Counted from the stretch's first letter, positions 7,322-15,838 are shown. The stretch: 22,256 nt of DNA from Candidatus Heimdallarchaeota archaeon LC_3 (GCA_001940645.1 MDVS01000143.1:1-22256); one strand, 5' to 3'. Program-made: numbers and translations. The notes: a model not told the origin generated them from the sequence alone.

Positions 7322-8227
7322 TTGAAAAAAATTCTCATGGTGAATATCATTTTAATTATTTTAGGTTTTACGTTCATTCAACCAGTAATCGCATGTTCAT
7401 GGATATACGATTCTTCTAAAATTCATATATCTGATATCAAGGCATCTAATGATCCTAATATTTATTTAATTTCAGTAGATTCCTCAAAAAGCTATGAACG
7501 AAAGGTTGCTTTTAATATATTGACAAAAGAAATGACAAAACCAAATAATTATATGGAAATTAATAATTCAATAAAAGAGAATTTCAATATTGTTGATTAT
7601 TACTCTGAAATTCGTGAAAACACATTTAATCAGACTATATGGAATGTAACACATAAAGACGGTAGTAATATATTTGAGAAAACAATTGATGTCACTAAAT
7701 CTACTTTCATAATTTTTTTCAGAAGTGATCGTTTAAATATGGCATATTTAATACTTTCAATTAATGATGAATTGAAAAATCCAAAATTTTTATTATTCAT
7801 GAGTAAATTAGACAACAAATCTAATGTATTCCAGGGAACGTTTCTTCAAGGAGAGTTTAGTATAGATAGAAATGATTTCTTAGTAAATGAAGAGGAAAAT
7901 TTATTACAACATCCCCCACTTTCATTGCTTTGTTTAGAACAAGAATTTTATTCATTCAATAAATCTGGGTTATTTCAGGAGTATGTGACTGATTCGGTTG
8001 CTACTTACAATATTCTTGATCAGAGAGTGAATAGATTTGTCAGTTTGTCTTATGATGGTTTGATGGAGATACAAGAATATTCTCCTTACAATTAAACATC
8101 ATATTCAATCGATGTTCAACAAATAAGCGATTTTTATGGTTTTTCTCTGAGTTTTTCTTTTGATTTAATTTTTAATTTTGGGATAATCTTTTTCTTCATG
8201 ATTATGATTTTTAAGAAAAAAAGATAA
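7322..8227 (+). pseudogene. Secreted protein gene with its C-terminal membrane anchor beyond an in-frame TAA
   Basis: From TTG 7322, 257 codons encode a signal peptide (KKILMVNIILIILGFTFIQP, ending VIAC, a possible lipobox-like or signal-peptidase site) and a polar extracellular domain rich in N, S and Y, with several N-x-S/T sites. TAA at 8093-8095 ends it at SPYN. In exactly the same frame the sequence goes on for 43 codons with a short linker (DVQQISDFYGFSLSF), a hydrophobic helix (LIFNFGIIFFFMIMIF) and the basic stop-transfer KKKR before TAA 8225-8227. That is a textbook C-terminal anchor, so the ancestral protein was probably 301 aa and surface-anchored. The 257-aa form would be released unless the lipobox cysteine anchors it. 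Family not recognised. Confidence 0.6.
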
Positions 8228-8545
8228 AGTAAGATTATCTTGTTTTTTTGTTTTATTATTTGAAAATAAGACTGTCTTGGAATATTTAGATCCCCTAACA
8301 GAATGGCGTTTGAATAATTCTTTGTCACGTTATAAATAACATGAGTTTGATTTGTTTAATAAAACAATAATTAAAGGAAAAGTAGATAGAATTAATGAAT
8401 TTTTGAAAAAAAGATCTAAACAAAGCCAATATTACGATCAGAAGAAACTAAATTCAATTCTTCGTATAATTACAAAAGAACCGATGCTATTATTCCTGGT
8501 GACTCTTTTATAAATAATAATAATTGTAAGAATTAAGAATTAGAA
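8228..8545. other. 318-bp gap with an ORF fragment at 8340-8513
   Basis: A 57-codon plus-strand frame (basic helix EFLKKRSKQSQYYDQKKLNS, then a hydrophobic end LRIITKEPMLLFLVTLL) follows an in-frame TAA and lacks a usable ATG. It looks like the leftover end of a gene. A minus-strand frame over 8134-8328 is low in complexity and overlaps the anchor codons of the previous gene, so I do not call it. Confidence 0.3.
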
Positions 8546-10399
8546 TTATCTCTGTTTACGTGAAAAGTAGACAAGACATCTCACAATTATTAAAGTCAGA
8601 ATAACGGTAGAAAATGTAATTGATTGAGCTGTAATTGTAGATTGTGTAGTAGATGTGGGGGTTTCATAATCAACTGTGATATTATTAATCTGAGTGCTAG
8701 TTCCGTTATTACTCAGAATACCATCAGCTGGAACAATCACTACGACTGCTGCTGAGTCAGCAGAAAGCTGAAAAGAAGTGAGACCTGTTACATTAGTAAC
8801 CAAGAATGTTTCAGTAGTTGTTTCAAAAAGACTACTCATTTCTGGACCAACATCAATTTCGACCGTTTTGGAAGTTGCATAGGGGTTGTAGTAAAGATAA
8901 GTAGGATATGCCTCCTTATGATAGTAATCAGTGATTAAGCAATCCAACTGCAATATTTTCTCAATGTTTGTTGGGGAAATGATGCCTCCAAAGATACCAA
9001 CATGAGAGGATCCATAGAGAGCTAAATTAGTAGGGCCTGCTTGATTAAGATAACGATCTCGGTTTACATCTCCTGTTGCAAGAGGACTGATTCCACCCCA
9101 GGATTTACGAAGTGCTTCATATCCCACGCTATAATTCATGTCATAAAGCTCTATCCAGTCTTCACTGTCTTGATGATCTGAATCTAACCCATTCCCATAG
9201 AATAATCGGGCTGCATTTGCGGCATTTAATACATATTTGCCGATGGCTCGAGCATAACGGTCATCGTATCTCACAATGGGAACTAAAGCCCCTACATTTT
9301 CAAAAGTGCCCATTGCAAAGGCATATCCTGAACCGTCAGTTATACTTCCGTGTAAACCATGAACATCATAACCACCCCAATTATCAGCAATTACACCCCA
9401 ACCAGAACGAGCTTCTGCGGGACCAAAAGCCCAGTTAATTATTTTACTAATATCATACGTCGTTCCAACTTCTGCATTTATACGGGCGGCGATATACGCA
9501 CCATATGGCAATAAAATTTCATAAAGAGGGTTGAAATCTAGTTCATCTAAGAATTGTAAGCCCCATTCTGCAGCAACCAGATATTTCGGATCTTGATACT
9601 TTAAATATGCCATGTACTCTAACCATGAGATAGCTGCAGCTGCATCTGGTTCTCTCCATTTAGCATTATATATTGGTTTCATTGTATTGAAACTATATGC
9701 AGTATAATCGAAATTGGGAACAATCCAGGGATCTGTACTGCCACCCATCCCCACTGAAGCTTCATACCATCTATCCGCCACTGAATGAAATTCATTTTGA
9801 AAATCACCTGTATCTGGATAGAATGAAGCTAATTGATAAAATAAAATGTTAGGGAATAGCTCATACCAGAAAGTGTTCCCTGCATTAGTATGGCGATTGT
9901 TAAGATAGACATCTTGACCTGTATCATTATTAAACCAATTTTCACTCATTTTAACCCAATTATAACCACTTTGATTACTTTTATCAATACCCACTAAAGT
10001 CGCACTTACAACTGCAGCTAAACCGTTGATGGCTTCATCTGAAACTACAGTTCCGACATAGGAAGGCATTTTAAACGTATCCTGATCAATATTCCAACGA
10101 TTGCTATCCAAACTGATCAAGGGAAGAAATTCCCCAGTTTTATTGAAGTCAAAGAAAATTGCATCATAATCTCGAGTGACTTGTTTCCAATCTCGCATAA
10201 GGAATGGTTCAGGTAAATTAGGCATGATGTTGACTCGAGAAATTTCCCCAGGTTCTACTGAAATATCTTGAGTTTTAGCATCCGTAATTATTACTGTCTG
10301 AAATACCGCAAAACTAAAGAAAATCATAATCACTAAAGAAAAAGCTGATATTTGTTTAAATTTCCCTACAAAAAGATTGAATCTTAGTAAATTAGACAC
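8546..10399 (-). CDS. Large surface-anchored protein, probable alpha/alpha-toroid hydrolase
   Basis: A 617-aa protein starting at GTG 10399, supported by a TATA-like box 27 nt upstream. Residues 18-38 form a signal or membrane segment. Residues 100-480 are rich in helices with aromatic and acidic motifs (NTFWYELFPN, WLEYMAYLKYQDPKYLVAAE, WGVIADNWGGYD, DSDHQDSEDWIELYD), the pattern of (alpha/alpha)n-barrel glycoside hydrolases and related enzymes. Residues 490-560 look like a beta-sandwich. A Thr/Ser-rich linker leads to a C-terminal membrane helix (about 592-610) and a basic tail YFSRKQR. Inferred role: an extracellular, membrane-tethered carbohydrate-active enzyme or binding protein; the exact family and catalytic acid are not identified. 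The gene looks richer in G+C than its neighbours, which may mean acquisition or strong selection. Confidence 0.75.
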   Translation of the reverse strand: MSNLLRFNLFVGKFKQISAFSLVIMIFFSFAVFQTVIITDAKTQDISVEPGEISRVNIMPNLPEPFLMRDWKQVTRDYDAIFFDFNKTGEFLPLISLDSNRWNIDQDTFKMPSYVGTVVSDEAINGLAAVVSATLVGIDKSNQSGYNWVKMSENWFNNDTGQDVYLNNRHTNAGNTFWYELFPNILFYQLASFYPDTGDFQNEFHSVADRWYEASVGMGGSTDPWIVPNFDYTAYSFNTMKPIYNAKWREPDAAAAISWLEYMAYLKYQDPKYLVAAEWGLQFLDELDFNPLYEILLPYGAYIAARINAEVGTTYDISKIINWAFGPAEARSGWGVIADNWGGYDVHGLHGSITDGSGYAFAMGTFENVGALVPIVRYDDRYARAIGKYVLNAANAARLFYGNGLDSDHQDSEDWIELYDMNYSVGYEALRKSWGGISPLATGDVNRDRYLNQAGPTNLALYGSSHVGIFGGIISPTNIEKILQLDCLITDYYHKEAYPTYLYYNPYATSKTVEIDVGPEMSSLFETTTETFLVTNVTGLTSFQLSADSAAVVVIVPADGILSNNGTSTQINNITVDYETPTSTTQSTITAQSITFSTVILTLIIVRCLVYFSRKQR

Positions 10400-10421
10400 T
10401 GCAATTCACTCATTAGATCAT

Positions 10422-10431
10422 TAAATATAAA
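10422..10431 (-). promoter_or_regulatory. TATA box of the large surface protein gene
   Basis: Read on the minus strand the sequence is tttatattta, centred about 27 nt before the GTG at 10399. This supports that unusual start and a leaderless transcript. Confidence 0.55.
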
Positions 10432-10639
10432 TGTATAAACATTTTCATTTAAATTTATTCAATTTCTACATTATAGAGTGAATCGGTATTAAGCAATAGT
10501 TTATTTAATTAAAAATTAGCTTGAATACCTTTATTTCAATTTGTAATCCATTTTTTGATAGTTATCAATTAGAAAACAGGCTTCTCCGGATCTTCTCCAA
10601 TGGAAAATTAGATCGTTATTCATCAACTCCCCTCAAAAT

Positions 10640-11104
10640 ATGACAGCTAAAACTATAGATAAAGTGCAAAAATTACATGCTATGGTTCCACGACTGGTGA
10701 AAGATCCTATATTAGAATCAGATATAAATAAATCGTTTAATAAGAGTATTGACTATTTATTTAAGGCTCTTCCAAGAAAAAGAGGATTTTTAATTTTTTG
10801 CTGTGAAGATAGTAAAAAGTCTGATATTATTTTCAACAAAGCTTTAGGATTGAACTATTTTTGTTTTCCTGTTCGCAATGTTTCTGATATTGAAGGGATT
10901 GTTTCTAACTGGAGTGAAGAATCTCCTTACAACATTCTGTATATCGCACATACGATTTCAGAAGAAGAATTAGAAAAAATAGGAAAATTTTCGACTCCAA
11001 ACAAACCATCTTACCTTTATTTAGAAATCACTCCAAAATATGTAATGGATTATAAATTGAAATATGAAACTATAGTGATTAATAAAATGAAGTCTCCAAG
11101 CTAG
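10640..11104 (+). CDS. Hypothetical 154-aa soluble protein
   Basis: ATG-started and ending in TAG. The N-terminal 45 residues are helical and charged. From about residue 46 there is an alternation of strands and helices (RGFLIFCCEDSKKSDIIFNKA, FCFPVRNVSDIEGIVSNW, YNILYIAHTISEEELEKIG, SYLYLEITPKYVMDY) that resembles a small Rossmann-like or receiver-like alpha/beta domain. I find no nucleotide-binding or catalytic motif and no membrane segment. I do not recognise a family. The last bases overlap by 4 nt the end of a doubtful convergent ORF. Confidence 0.65.
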   Translation: MTAKTIDKVQKLHAMVPRLVKDPILESDINKSFNKSIDYLFKALPRKRGFLIFCCEDSKKSDIIFNKALGLNYFCFPVRNVSDIEGIVSNWSEESPYNILYIAHTISEEELEKIGKFSTPNKPSYLYLEITPKYVMDYKLKYETIVINKMKSPS

Positions 11105-11304
11105 ATGAATAACAAACAACTGACATTCACTTCATTTCTGGTGTTCAATTTTTGAAAGTATTCAAAAATTATTAGCAATACTGTATTTATTTCAAATATC
11201 TCTTGTATAGTTGTTTGAACCATGGTATAAACTCCTAAAATAACATACACTAGATAAATTGTCTCTTTTTCTTGTAACAATGGTCTGATTTTCTGGGGTT
11301 TCAT
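11101..11304 (-). CDS. Doubtful 67-aa ORF with one hydrophobic segment
   Basis: ATG-started on the minus strand and ending in TAG. The product has a basic start (KPQKIRPLLQEKE), a moderately hydrophobic stretch (TIYLVYVILGVYTMVQTTIQ) and a second hydrophobic stretch before NTRNEVNVSC. It could be a small membrane protein, but composition alone would also allow a chance ORF in AT-rich DNA. It is convergent with the gene at 10640-11104 and overlaps it by 4 nt. Confidence 0.3.
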   Translation of the reverse strand: MKPQKIRPLLQEKETIYLVYVILGVYTMVQTTIQEIFEINTVLLIIFEYFQKLNTRNEVNVSCLLFI

Positions 11305-11448
11305 TGGTGTCTTAAGAAACGATATTAATGCGGCTGATATTTACCACAAAATATTAATAACCTTCTTATTCTATCAATTAAATATCAATTTATGTGGGGT
11401 AATAGAATTATTGTAATAGCTATAGCATAATATCTCAATAATATTTTG

Positions 11449-11456
11449 TTATAAAT
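11449..11456 (+). promoter_or_regulatory. TATA box of the cytidine deaminase gene
   Basis: The sequence ttataaat is centred about 28 nt before the GTG at 11481, so transcription may start at that codon. Confidence 0.4.
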
Positions 11457-11480
11457 TTTGAAAAAATATGATATTAATTC

Positions 11481-11900
11481 GTGGTACATCCAATTTTCCT
11501 AAAAATGGATAGTCTAGAAATGGATATAGAAGAATTAATCGAACAAGCTCAAATTGCTAAATCAAAATCTTATTCACCTTATTCTAAATTTAAGGTAGGA
11601 ACAGCCTTACTCACGAAAACAGGAATTGTTATACCAGGTTGTAACATTGAAAATACCTCCTTTTCAACCACTATATGTGCTGAGAGATGTGCAATCTTTA
11701 AAGCGGTATCAGAAGGTCATACAGAGTTTGAAAAACTAGTAATGGTAACTGATGCCGAAAAACTTACAACACCATGTGGTAGTTGTTTACAGGTATTAAA
11801 TGAATTTTGTAATGAAGATTTTCAGATTATATTAGCTAACAACACAACTCATAAACAGTATTCATTTAAGGATTTACTACCTTTACCCTTTAATCTATGA
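11481..11900 (+). CDS. cdd: Cytidine deaminase
   Basis: A small tetrameric-type cytidine deaminase that turns cytidine and deoxycytidine into uridines in pyrimidine salvage. Visible signatures: SPYSKFKVG at residues 32-40, NIENTSFSTTICAERCAIFKA around the zinc site C66-A-E68, and TTPCGSCLQVL with C99 and C102. Thus all three cysteine ligands and the proton-shuttling glutamate E68 are present. The residue after the last cysteine, usually Arg in PCGxCRQ, is Leu here. R69 of CAER is kept. GTG 11481 is the outermost start and fits the TATA spacing; ATG 11505 or ATG 11520 (MDIEELIEQA) matches the usual family length better. The gene stands alone. Confidence 0.92.
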   Translation: MVHPIFLKMDSLEMDIEELIEQAQIAKSKSYSPYSKFKVGTALLTKTGIVIPGCNIENTSFSTTICAERCAIFKAVSEGHTEFEKLVMVTDAEKLTTPCGSCLQVLNEFCNEDFQIILANNTTHKQYSFKDLLPLPFNL

Positions 11901-12115
11901 TTTTTCGTCTTTTGTATTTTTTTATCATTTCTCCAAATAACATACGTAATTACGTTTTAACGATCCATCAATTTAGTTGAACTAAGAGACTTCTTACTCT
12001 TAGTTTCCATATTAGTGGGTCCTGTGAATCGATTTTTTGTTCATTTTTTTGTGTTTTAACCAACAAAATAGAAACATTTAAAAGGTAGCGAGTATCTATT
12101 TATCCTTGATAGAGA

Positions 12116-12391
12116 TTGTCAATTTCTGTAAAATTAGATAAAATTGGTAAAGAAAAGTTAGAAAAATTGTTAGCTAAATTGCGTTTAGAAGCAGAAATCA
12201 AAATGGATCAATACAAATTGCTACGAACCTTAATTAGTTTTGGAGAGGAGAACTATAATGTATTAATCTCATATATCAAGGGTGTTACTTTTACTGAAGA
12301 AGAAATAAAAGAAATTCATAAAAGATTAATACAAGATGGTACTTTTTATTATTCGAATAAGTCTGATGATGAATTAATTTATGGTGAATGA
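12116..12391 (+). CDS. vapB: Antitoxin of the second PIN pair
   Basis: A 91-aa, strongly helical and charged protein starting at TTG 12116 (SISVKLDKIGKEKLEKLLAK). Its first 55 residues would suit a ribbon-helix-helix-like or related DNA-binding unit, with a linker VTFTEEEIKEIHKRL and an acidic C-terminus (SDDELIYGE) for toxin binding. I do not recognise the family with confidence. The call rests on position: its TGA is followed with no gap by the ATG of a PIN toxin gene, which implies translational coupling. A TTTAAAA stretch about 38 nt upstream may be the promoter. Confidence 0.72.
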   Translation: MSISVKLDKIGKEKLEKLLAKLRLEAEIKMDQYKLLRTLISFGEENYNVLISYIKGVTFTEEEIKEIHKRLIQDGTFYYSNKSDDELIYGE

Positions 12392-12808
12392 ATGATTATC
12401 TTTGATTCAGGACCCATATTAGCTTATATAAATCCAAAAGATCCAAATCATGAAATAGCACTTAAAATTTTTACTGATTCCCTACAAGGTAATTATGGGA
12501 AAATGATAATATCAAGCTATATTGTAGATGAGGTTTTAACACTTTCAAGAGCTAGGACAAAAAGTTGCAAATATGGTAAAGCGATTTTAGAATTATTGGA
12601 ACTAGAAAAGGACAAAAAGAAAGTTTTTCTGGAAATATTTTTAGATAAAGATATGATTCAGGAAACTAAAATCCAATATGAAAAATTCTGTGAAAAAGGA
12701 CTAAGCTTTACAGACTGTTCACTACTAGCTCTTATAAAAATCTTTGAAATAGAATATTTAGTAAGTTTTGCTAAAGAATTTGATGGATTAGTATCAAAGA
12801 TTCCTTAA
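12392..12808 (+). CDS. vapC: PIN-domain toxin ribonuclease (VapC)
   Basis: A 138-aa PIN domain. Catalytic acids: D5 (IIFDSGP), D46/E47 (IVDEVLTLSR), D108 (GLSFTDCSLLAL) and D131 near the end (AKEFDGL). All four positions are filled, so nuclease activity is expected. The ATG directly follows the antitoxin stop codon. It differs clearly in sequence from the other four PIN proteins of the window, so these are not recent duplicates. A degenerate wHTH/RAM gene begins shortly after its stop. Confidence 0.88.
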   Translation: MIIFDSGPILAYINPKDPNHEIALKIFTDSLQGNYGKMIISSYIVDEVLTLSRARTKSCKYGKAILELLELEKDKKKVFLEIFLDKDMIQETKIQYEKFCEKGLSFTDCSLLALIKIFEIEYLVSFAKEFDGLVSKIP

Positions 12809-12832
12809 AATCAACTAAAATCATAATTTCTT

Positions 12833-13149
12833 CACTTAATTGGCTCAAAAAATTTTTCTAAAGGAATGTTGATGTCTATCAACAGTTCCCAAACGTAGCA
12901 CTTTTAGGATTAAAGGATATCATTTTTGTAAATATTAAATGTGAAGACAAAGATTATTTCCAGAATATTATTCATAATCTAATATCTATTAATGAATTAG
13001 CCATTCCCTTTAATACAACTCCAGGTTTAGCTTGATAATGAATACAAAAAATTAATACTAAAAGAAATTAATCCAAGTAGTATTATCTATAAAAAATGGA
13101 AGAAAAAGGGATTAGCTCATTTAATATCTGCTAAATTAGCAGTTGTATA
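12833..13149 (+). pseudogene. Remnant of a wHTH/RAM-like regulator, copy 2
   Basis: The translation NWLKKFF, an in-frame TAA, then YQQFPNVALLGLKDIIFVNI and KCEDKDYFQNIIHNL aligns with residues 180-230 of the regulator at 1-936 (LYPHVAHLGLKDIIFVKIYC, KDMEFYKSLQHNF). The frame breaks after PFNTTPGLA near 13032 and resumes one base over as DNEYKKLILKEINPSSIIYK to TAA 13149, matching the C-terminal end of the family. Only the second half of the gene is left, with one stop and one frameshift. The wHTH recognition helix is mostly lost. Confidence 0.7.
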
Positions 13150-13202
13150 ATCTAATATATTTTGCATCTCAAAAAATTTCAATTAATATTAACCGTTAAC
13201 TT

Positions 13203-13212
13203 TAAATATATA
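13203..13212 (+). promoter_or_regulatory. TATA box of the DUF3368-type PIN gene
   Basis: The sequence taaatatata ends 18 nt before the ATG at 13231 (centre about 24-25 nt before it). This favours that ATG over the upstream TTG at 13162, which would place the promoter inside the gene. Confidence 0.5.
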
Positions 13213-13230
13213 CAATGTACAAACTGTCAT

Positions 13231-13737
13231 ATGAAGATTGATGCATCTGCTTTAATTTATTTGGCAAAAATTGATTTTTTAGCTCAAGTAACTGATAAAT
13301 ATCAGCCTATCAAAATAACCCAGTCAATTTATGACGAAGTAGTTACACAAGGGAAAAAAAAGGGATTTTCAGATGCTTTTATCATTGATAATTTCATAGA
13401 TAAGGGAAAAATAACAATTGAAAAAGACGATGCTGAATTCCCTAGCAACTTAGCTAATTTAGATGTCGGTGAAATATCAGCTATCGTTTCAGTCTTGAAA
13501 ACAAAAGAATTATTAATTATTGATGATATAAAAGCACGTAATCGAGCAAAAGATTTAGAAGTAGATTTTCTTGGAACGGATGGTCTTCTTTTAGATTCAT
13601 TTATATCAAATTATATAGATTATGATTTTTTCGAAAAAAAAATCTATTTCTTAGCTAATTTATTATTATTAAAATCTTCTAAAGTTATGAAATTGTTAAA
13701 ACAAGCAAAAAATTTAAAAAAAAGGAAAAAGGAGTAA
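13231..13737 (+). CDS. DUF3368-type PIN nuclease (toxin)
   Basis: From ATG 13231 the product is 168 aa. The DUF3368 branch of PIN proteins is recognisable: MKIDASALIYLAKID with D4 at the N-terminus, E36 in IYDEVV, LDVGEISAI with D78/E81, and the strand LLIIDDIKARNRAKDL with D98/D99, then LGTDGLLLD. The frame extends upstream to TTG 13162, but those 23 residues are not family-like and overlap the TATA box, so I use the internal ATG. Usual partners of this branch are UPF0175 antitoxins, and one follows 5 nt downstream. The toxin-first order is reversed relative to VapBC. The Lys-rich C-terminus (LKKRKKE) is unusual and may bind RNA. Confidence 0.85.
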   Translation: MKIDASALIYLAKIDFLAQVTDKYQPIKITQSIYDEVVTQGKKKGFSDAFIIDNFIDKGKITIEKDDAEFPSNLANLDVGEISAIVSVLKTKELLIIDDIKARNRAKDLEVDFLGTDGLLLDSFISNYIDYDFFEKKIYFLANLLLLKSSKVMKLLKQAKNLKKRKKE

Positions 13738-13742
13738 TATTC

Positions 13743-14063
13743 TTGGCAAAAAATTTAAATATTAGATTGGACGATGATTTACTTACAGATTTGGATTTAA
13801 TTAGTAAATGGGATGAAATTGATAGAACAAGTGTCATTCGTCAACTTTTACGAAGGGCAATTACTTTAAAAAAATTAGATTATGGAGTAAGATTATATCA
13901 AGAAGGCAAGGCAAGCATTGGAAAAACAGCAGAGATCGCTGGAGTTTCCCTTTGGGAATTACATGATCATTTACGGAATTTGGGAATACAACACAGCTCT
14001 GATGAGATCGATCTTCAAAATGATATTGAAATAATAAGGAAAAAACACAATATCAAAATTTAG
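13743..14063 (+). CDS. UPF0175-type antitoxin with ribbon-helix-helix N-terminus
   Basis: A 106-aa protein from TTG 13743, with ggag 9-12 nt before it inside the toxin's last codons. Residues 3-40 are a ribbon-helix-helix DNA-binding domain (KNLNIRLDDDLLTDLDLISK, RTSVIRQLLRRAI). Residues 47-80 are the UPF0175 core: YGVRLYQEGKASIGKTAEIA followed by GVSLWELHDHL, a helix-turn-helix-like motif. The end is acidic then basic. The gene is the natural antitoxin of the preceding DUF3368 PIN protein and should also autoregulate. It ends in TAG, which shows that TAG is used as a real stop here. Confidence 0.85.
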   Translation: MAKNLNIRLDDDLLTDLDLISKWDEIDRTSVIRQLLRRAITLKKLDYGVRLYQEGKASIGKTAEIAGVSLWELHDHLRNLGIQHSSDEIDLQNDIEIIRKKHNIKI

Positions 14064-14439
14064 TTGAAAAGATCGAAAATTCATATTTGTCAATTTGTGA
14101 ACACATATTATTTGGTAAAAGGATTCTTTATCTAATTTTTTGTAATGTGTAATAATTTCTTATATAATACAATTTTTATATCAACAATTTTAGTTAGGTC
14201 AATTATGCGCTTAATTGCGCTAAATTTAATTTAATTGCTAGTAAGTTAATGTTATCTTTTTAATGATCTGAATTTTGGAAATTAATTTTGCATTAAACCG
14301 GTTGATAAAAGATCTGTTAATATTAAAGAAGGAGATTTTCCATTACATTCTTAATAAAGATTGTTTTATGTAAATTATGAACATAATATATTCTATATAA
14401 AGCCCACAGATATTATTTAAAAAAGTAATTTGAACCAAA
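14064..14439. other. Intergenic 376 bp, no feature seen
   Basis: Very AT-rich sequence with short frames only. No start-stop frame with protein-like composition, no tRNA-like fold and no repeat was recognised. It separates the UPF0175 antitoxin from the wHTH/RAM remnant. Confidence 0.5.
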
Positions 14440-14932
14440 ATCTATTCACCCTCCTTCAACGTATGTTAAGGATAGATATAGTGTAGAGATAAAGCCAGTT
14501 GCAATGAATTTATCCTCAGAAGATATTGAAATTCTTAAATTCTATAAGTTTCTCAATGAAAAGAATTCATTATTGGAACACAAGAATTTACATATCGGTA
14601 GAGTCGAAAGATTCATCCCAAGAAAGTTACCAGTAAAACAGCTAGAGTCAAAAATTTAATCAACATAGCATTTCAAAAAAATATCCTGTTATATTATCCA
14701 CGAATAAATTATCTTAATTTACTAGTAAAACGCTTGTTAAGAATAAAAACACATCTGATATCTGAGATAGAGGAAGAAAATATTTCAAATCTATTGAAAC
14801 AATTTCCTTATAGTGTTCATTTCTTAGGCGAAAAAGAAAATCTCTATTTTACCAAAGCTAAAACAGAACCAAATTATCAACAAATTTCTCTCTTTCTGAT
14901 ACCATCATTAGTAAAAATTCTGTTTCAGTAAA
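14440..14932 (+). pseudogene. Remnant of a wHTH/RAM-like regulator, copy 3
   Basis: The first segment (TYVKDRYSVEIKPVAMNLSS, then EDIEILKFYKFLNEKN) matches SYKDEFSLNEIEILKNLSKSN of the regulator at 1-936. A frame change between about 14590 and 14660 leads to ARVKNLINIAFQKNILLYYP and RINYLNLL, matching GIRHHLANFAENGIFQLYPH. The sequence then continues to TAA 14930-14932 with LLKQFPYSVHFLGEKENLYF, the counterpart of FLSFPESHIFTNDKENLIIG. It is thus an almost complete second half of the family with at least one frameshift. It overlaps the region preserved in copy 2, so the two remnants are separate gene copies and not two halves of one gene. Confidence 0.65.
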
Positions 14933-14997
14933 AGTTTAGGTTCTTTTCTATGCATCTTGCAAGAAATCAACAAACATGCTGAATTTCTTAAATTCTA

Positions 14998-15760
14998 TTA
15001 CTTTTTGAATTCTCTAACAGCTTCTCTTATTGCTGATACTAAGACCCGATGATCTGGAATATCCTCGCAATAGTTATACCTATAAGTAAGACGGACGATC
15101 CCTGATTGGTCTATCACAAATTCTCCTGGTAGCAGCCAAGGATTATCTACTAACGGACGATTGTCCTTTCTTCTTTATTCTGCTATTTTAATACCTGCTT
15201 GGTAATCACGATCCAAAAATTCTTCTGGGGCGTCAAAAAGTATTTGTGATGGTTTTCCTTCTACTAATCCATAGGCTTTATACGCTTCATATTTTGGATC
15301 ACATAATATTGGAACTGGAGGTAATTTATATTTTTCAGCAAAGGCTTTTGCTCGCTCAGGTTCTCCTTGTCCAATTATAATCACATTTGCTCCCTTATTT
15401 ACATATTCATCGTATTCACTCTGCAATCTTTTACTACGATCAACACCACAACCACATCCATAATGACAAAAAAAAATTATTAAAAGGGGTCGATCTTTCC
15501 AAAAATCACTTAGGTTAACAAAATTTCCTGATGAATCCAGTAAGGTAAAATTCTTAGCACTGTCCCCTACTTGAAGTGGTGTCTTTGTCCAGCGTAATCG
15601 AGTAGGCCCTTCTTTCTAGCCTTCTATCCACTCCTTCTCAGCATCTTTTATTTGCTCTTTTAATTTAGAATTCAAAATTAAAATCTTCTTCCGAATGTTG
15701 AATTTGATCTAGGTGTTCTGGTTTTATTCTAGAAATCGATCTAGTTTCAAGTTTAGGCAT
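14998..15760 (-). pseudogene. Peroxiredoxin-like (AhpC-TSA_2 type) gene with three lesions
   Basis: From ATG 15760 the frame reads MPKLETRSISRIKPEHLDQI and stops near 15667. One base over it continues as NSKLKEQIKDAEKEWIEG, an in-frame TAG at 15616-15618, and KEGPTRLRWTKTPLQVGDSA. The thioredoxin-fold core follows: FFCHYGCGCGVDRSKRL (the CxxxC region), NVIIIGQGEPERAKAFAEKY, PILCDPKYEAYKAYGL. TAA at 15175-15177 interrupts it, and the same frame ends with PWLLPGEFVIDQSGIVRLTY to TAA 14998. The layout matches peroxiredoxin-like AhpC-TSA_2 proteins that reduce peroxides through a reactive cysteine. One frameshift plus TAG plus TAA make it non-functional unless several sequence errors coincide. 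Confidence 0.75.
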
Positions 15761-15838
15761 ACCTGCTTCATTCCGATTAAATGTTTAAAAACATTCCTGA
15801 TTAAATTTATAATTTTTCCTGTTCTTCATCCGAAAGAC

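Noticed and set aside
8134..8328. 64-codon minus-strand ORF
   Set aside because: Low-complexity Lys/Ile-rich product opposite the coherent anchor codons of the plus-strand secreted protein.
9112..9438. 108-codon plus-strand ORF
   Set aside because: It lies entirely inside the 617-aa gene on the other strand; its His/Leu-rich composition is that of an antisense shadow.
6886..12050. Possible short repeat between about 6886-6925 and 12014-12053 (gtgggt..tgtgaa.cgatt)
   Set aside because: Only about 25 loosely matching bases in AT-rich DNA, too weak to call.
13162..13230. TTG 13162 as start of the DUF3368 PIN gene
   Set aside because: The extra residues do not resemble the family and the stretch contains the TATA box that fits ATG 13231.
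12833..14932. One regulator gene split into two halves by insertion of the TA pair
   Set aside because: Both relics retain the same core region (the LYP..LGLKD-like part), so they are two copies, not two halves.
3277..15760. Genome-wide recoding of TAG (or another stop) to explain the interrupted genes
   Set aside because: TAA and TGA interrupt genes here too, frameshifts accompany several cases, and TAG properly ends the UPF0175 antitoxin gene. Decay is simpler, although readthrough of the single propeller TAG is not excluded.
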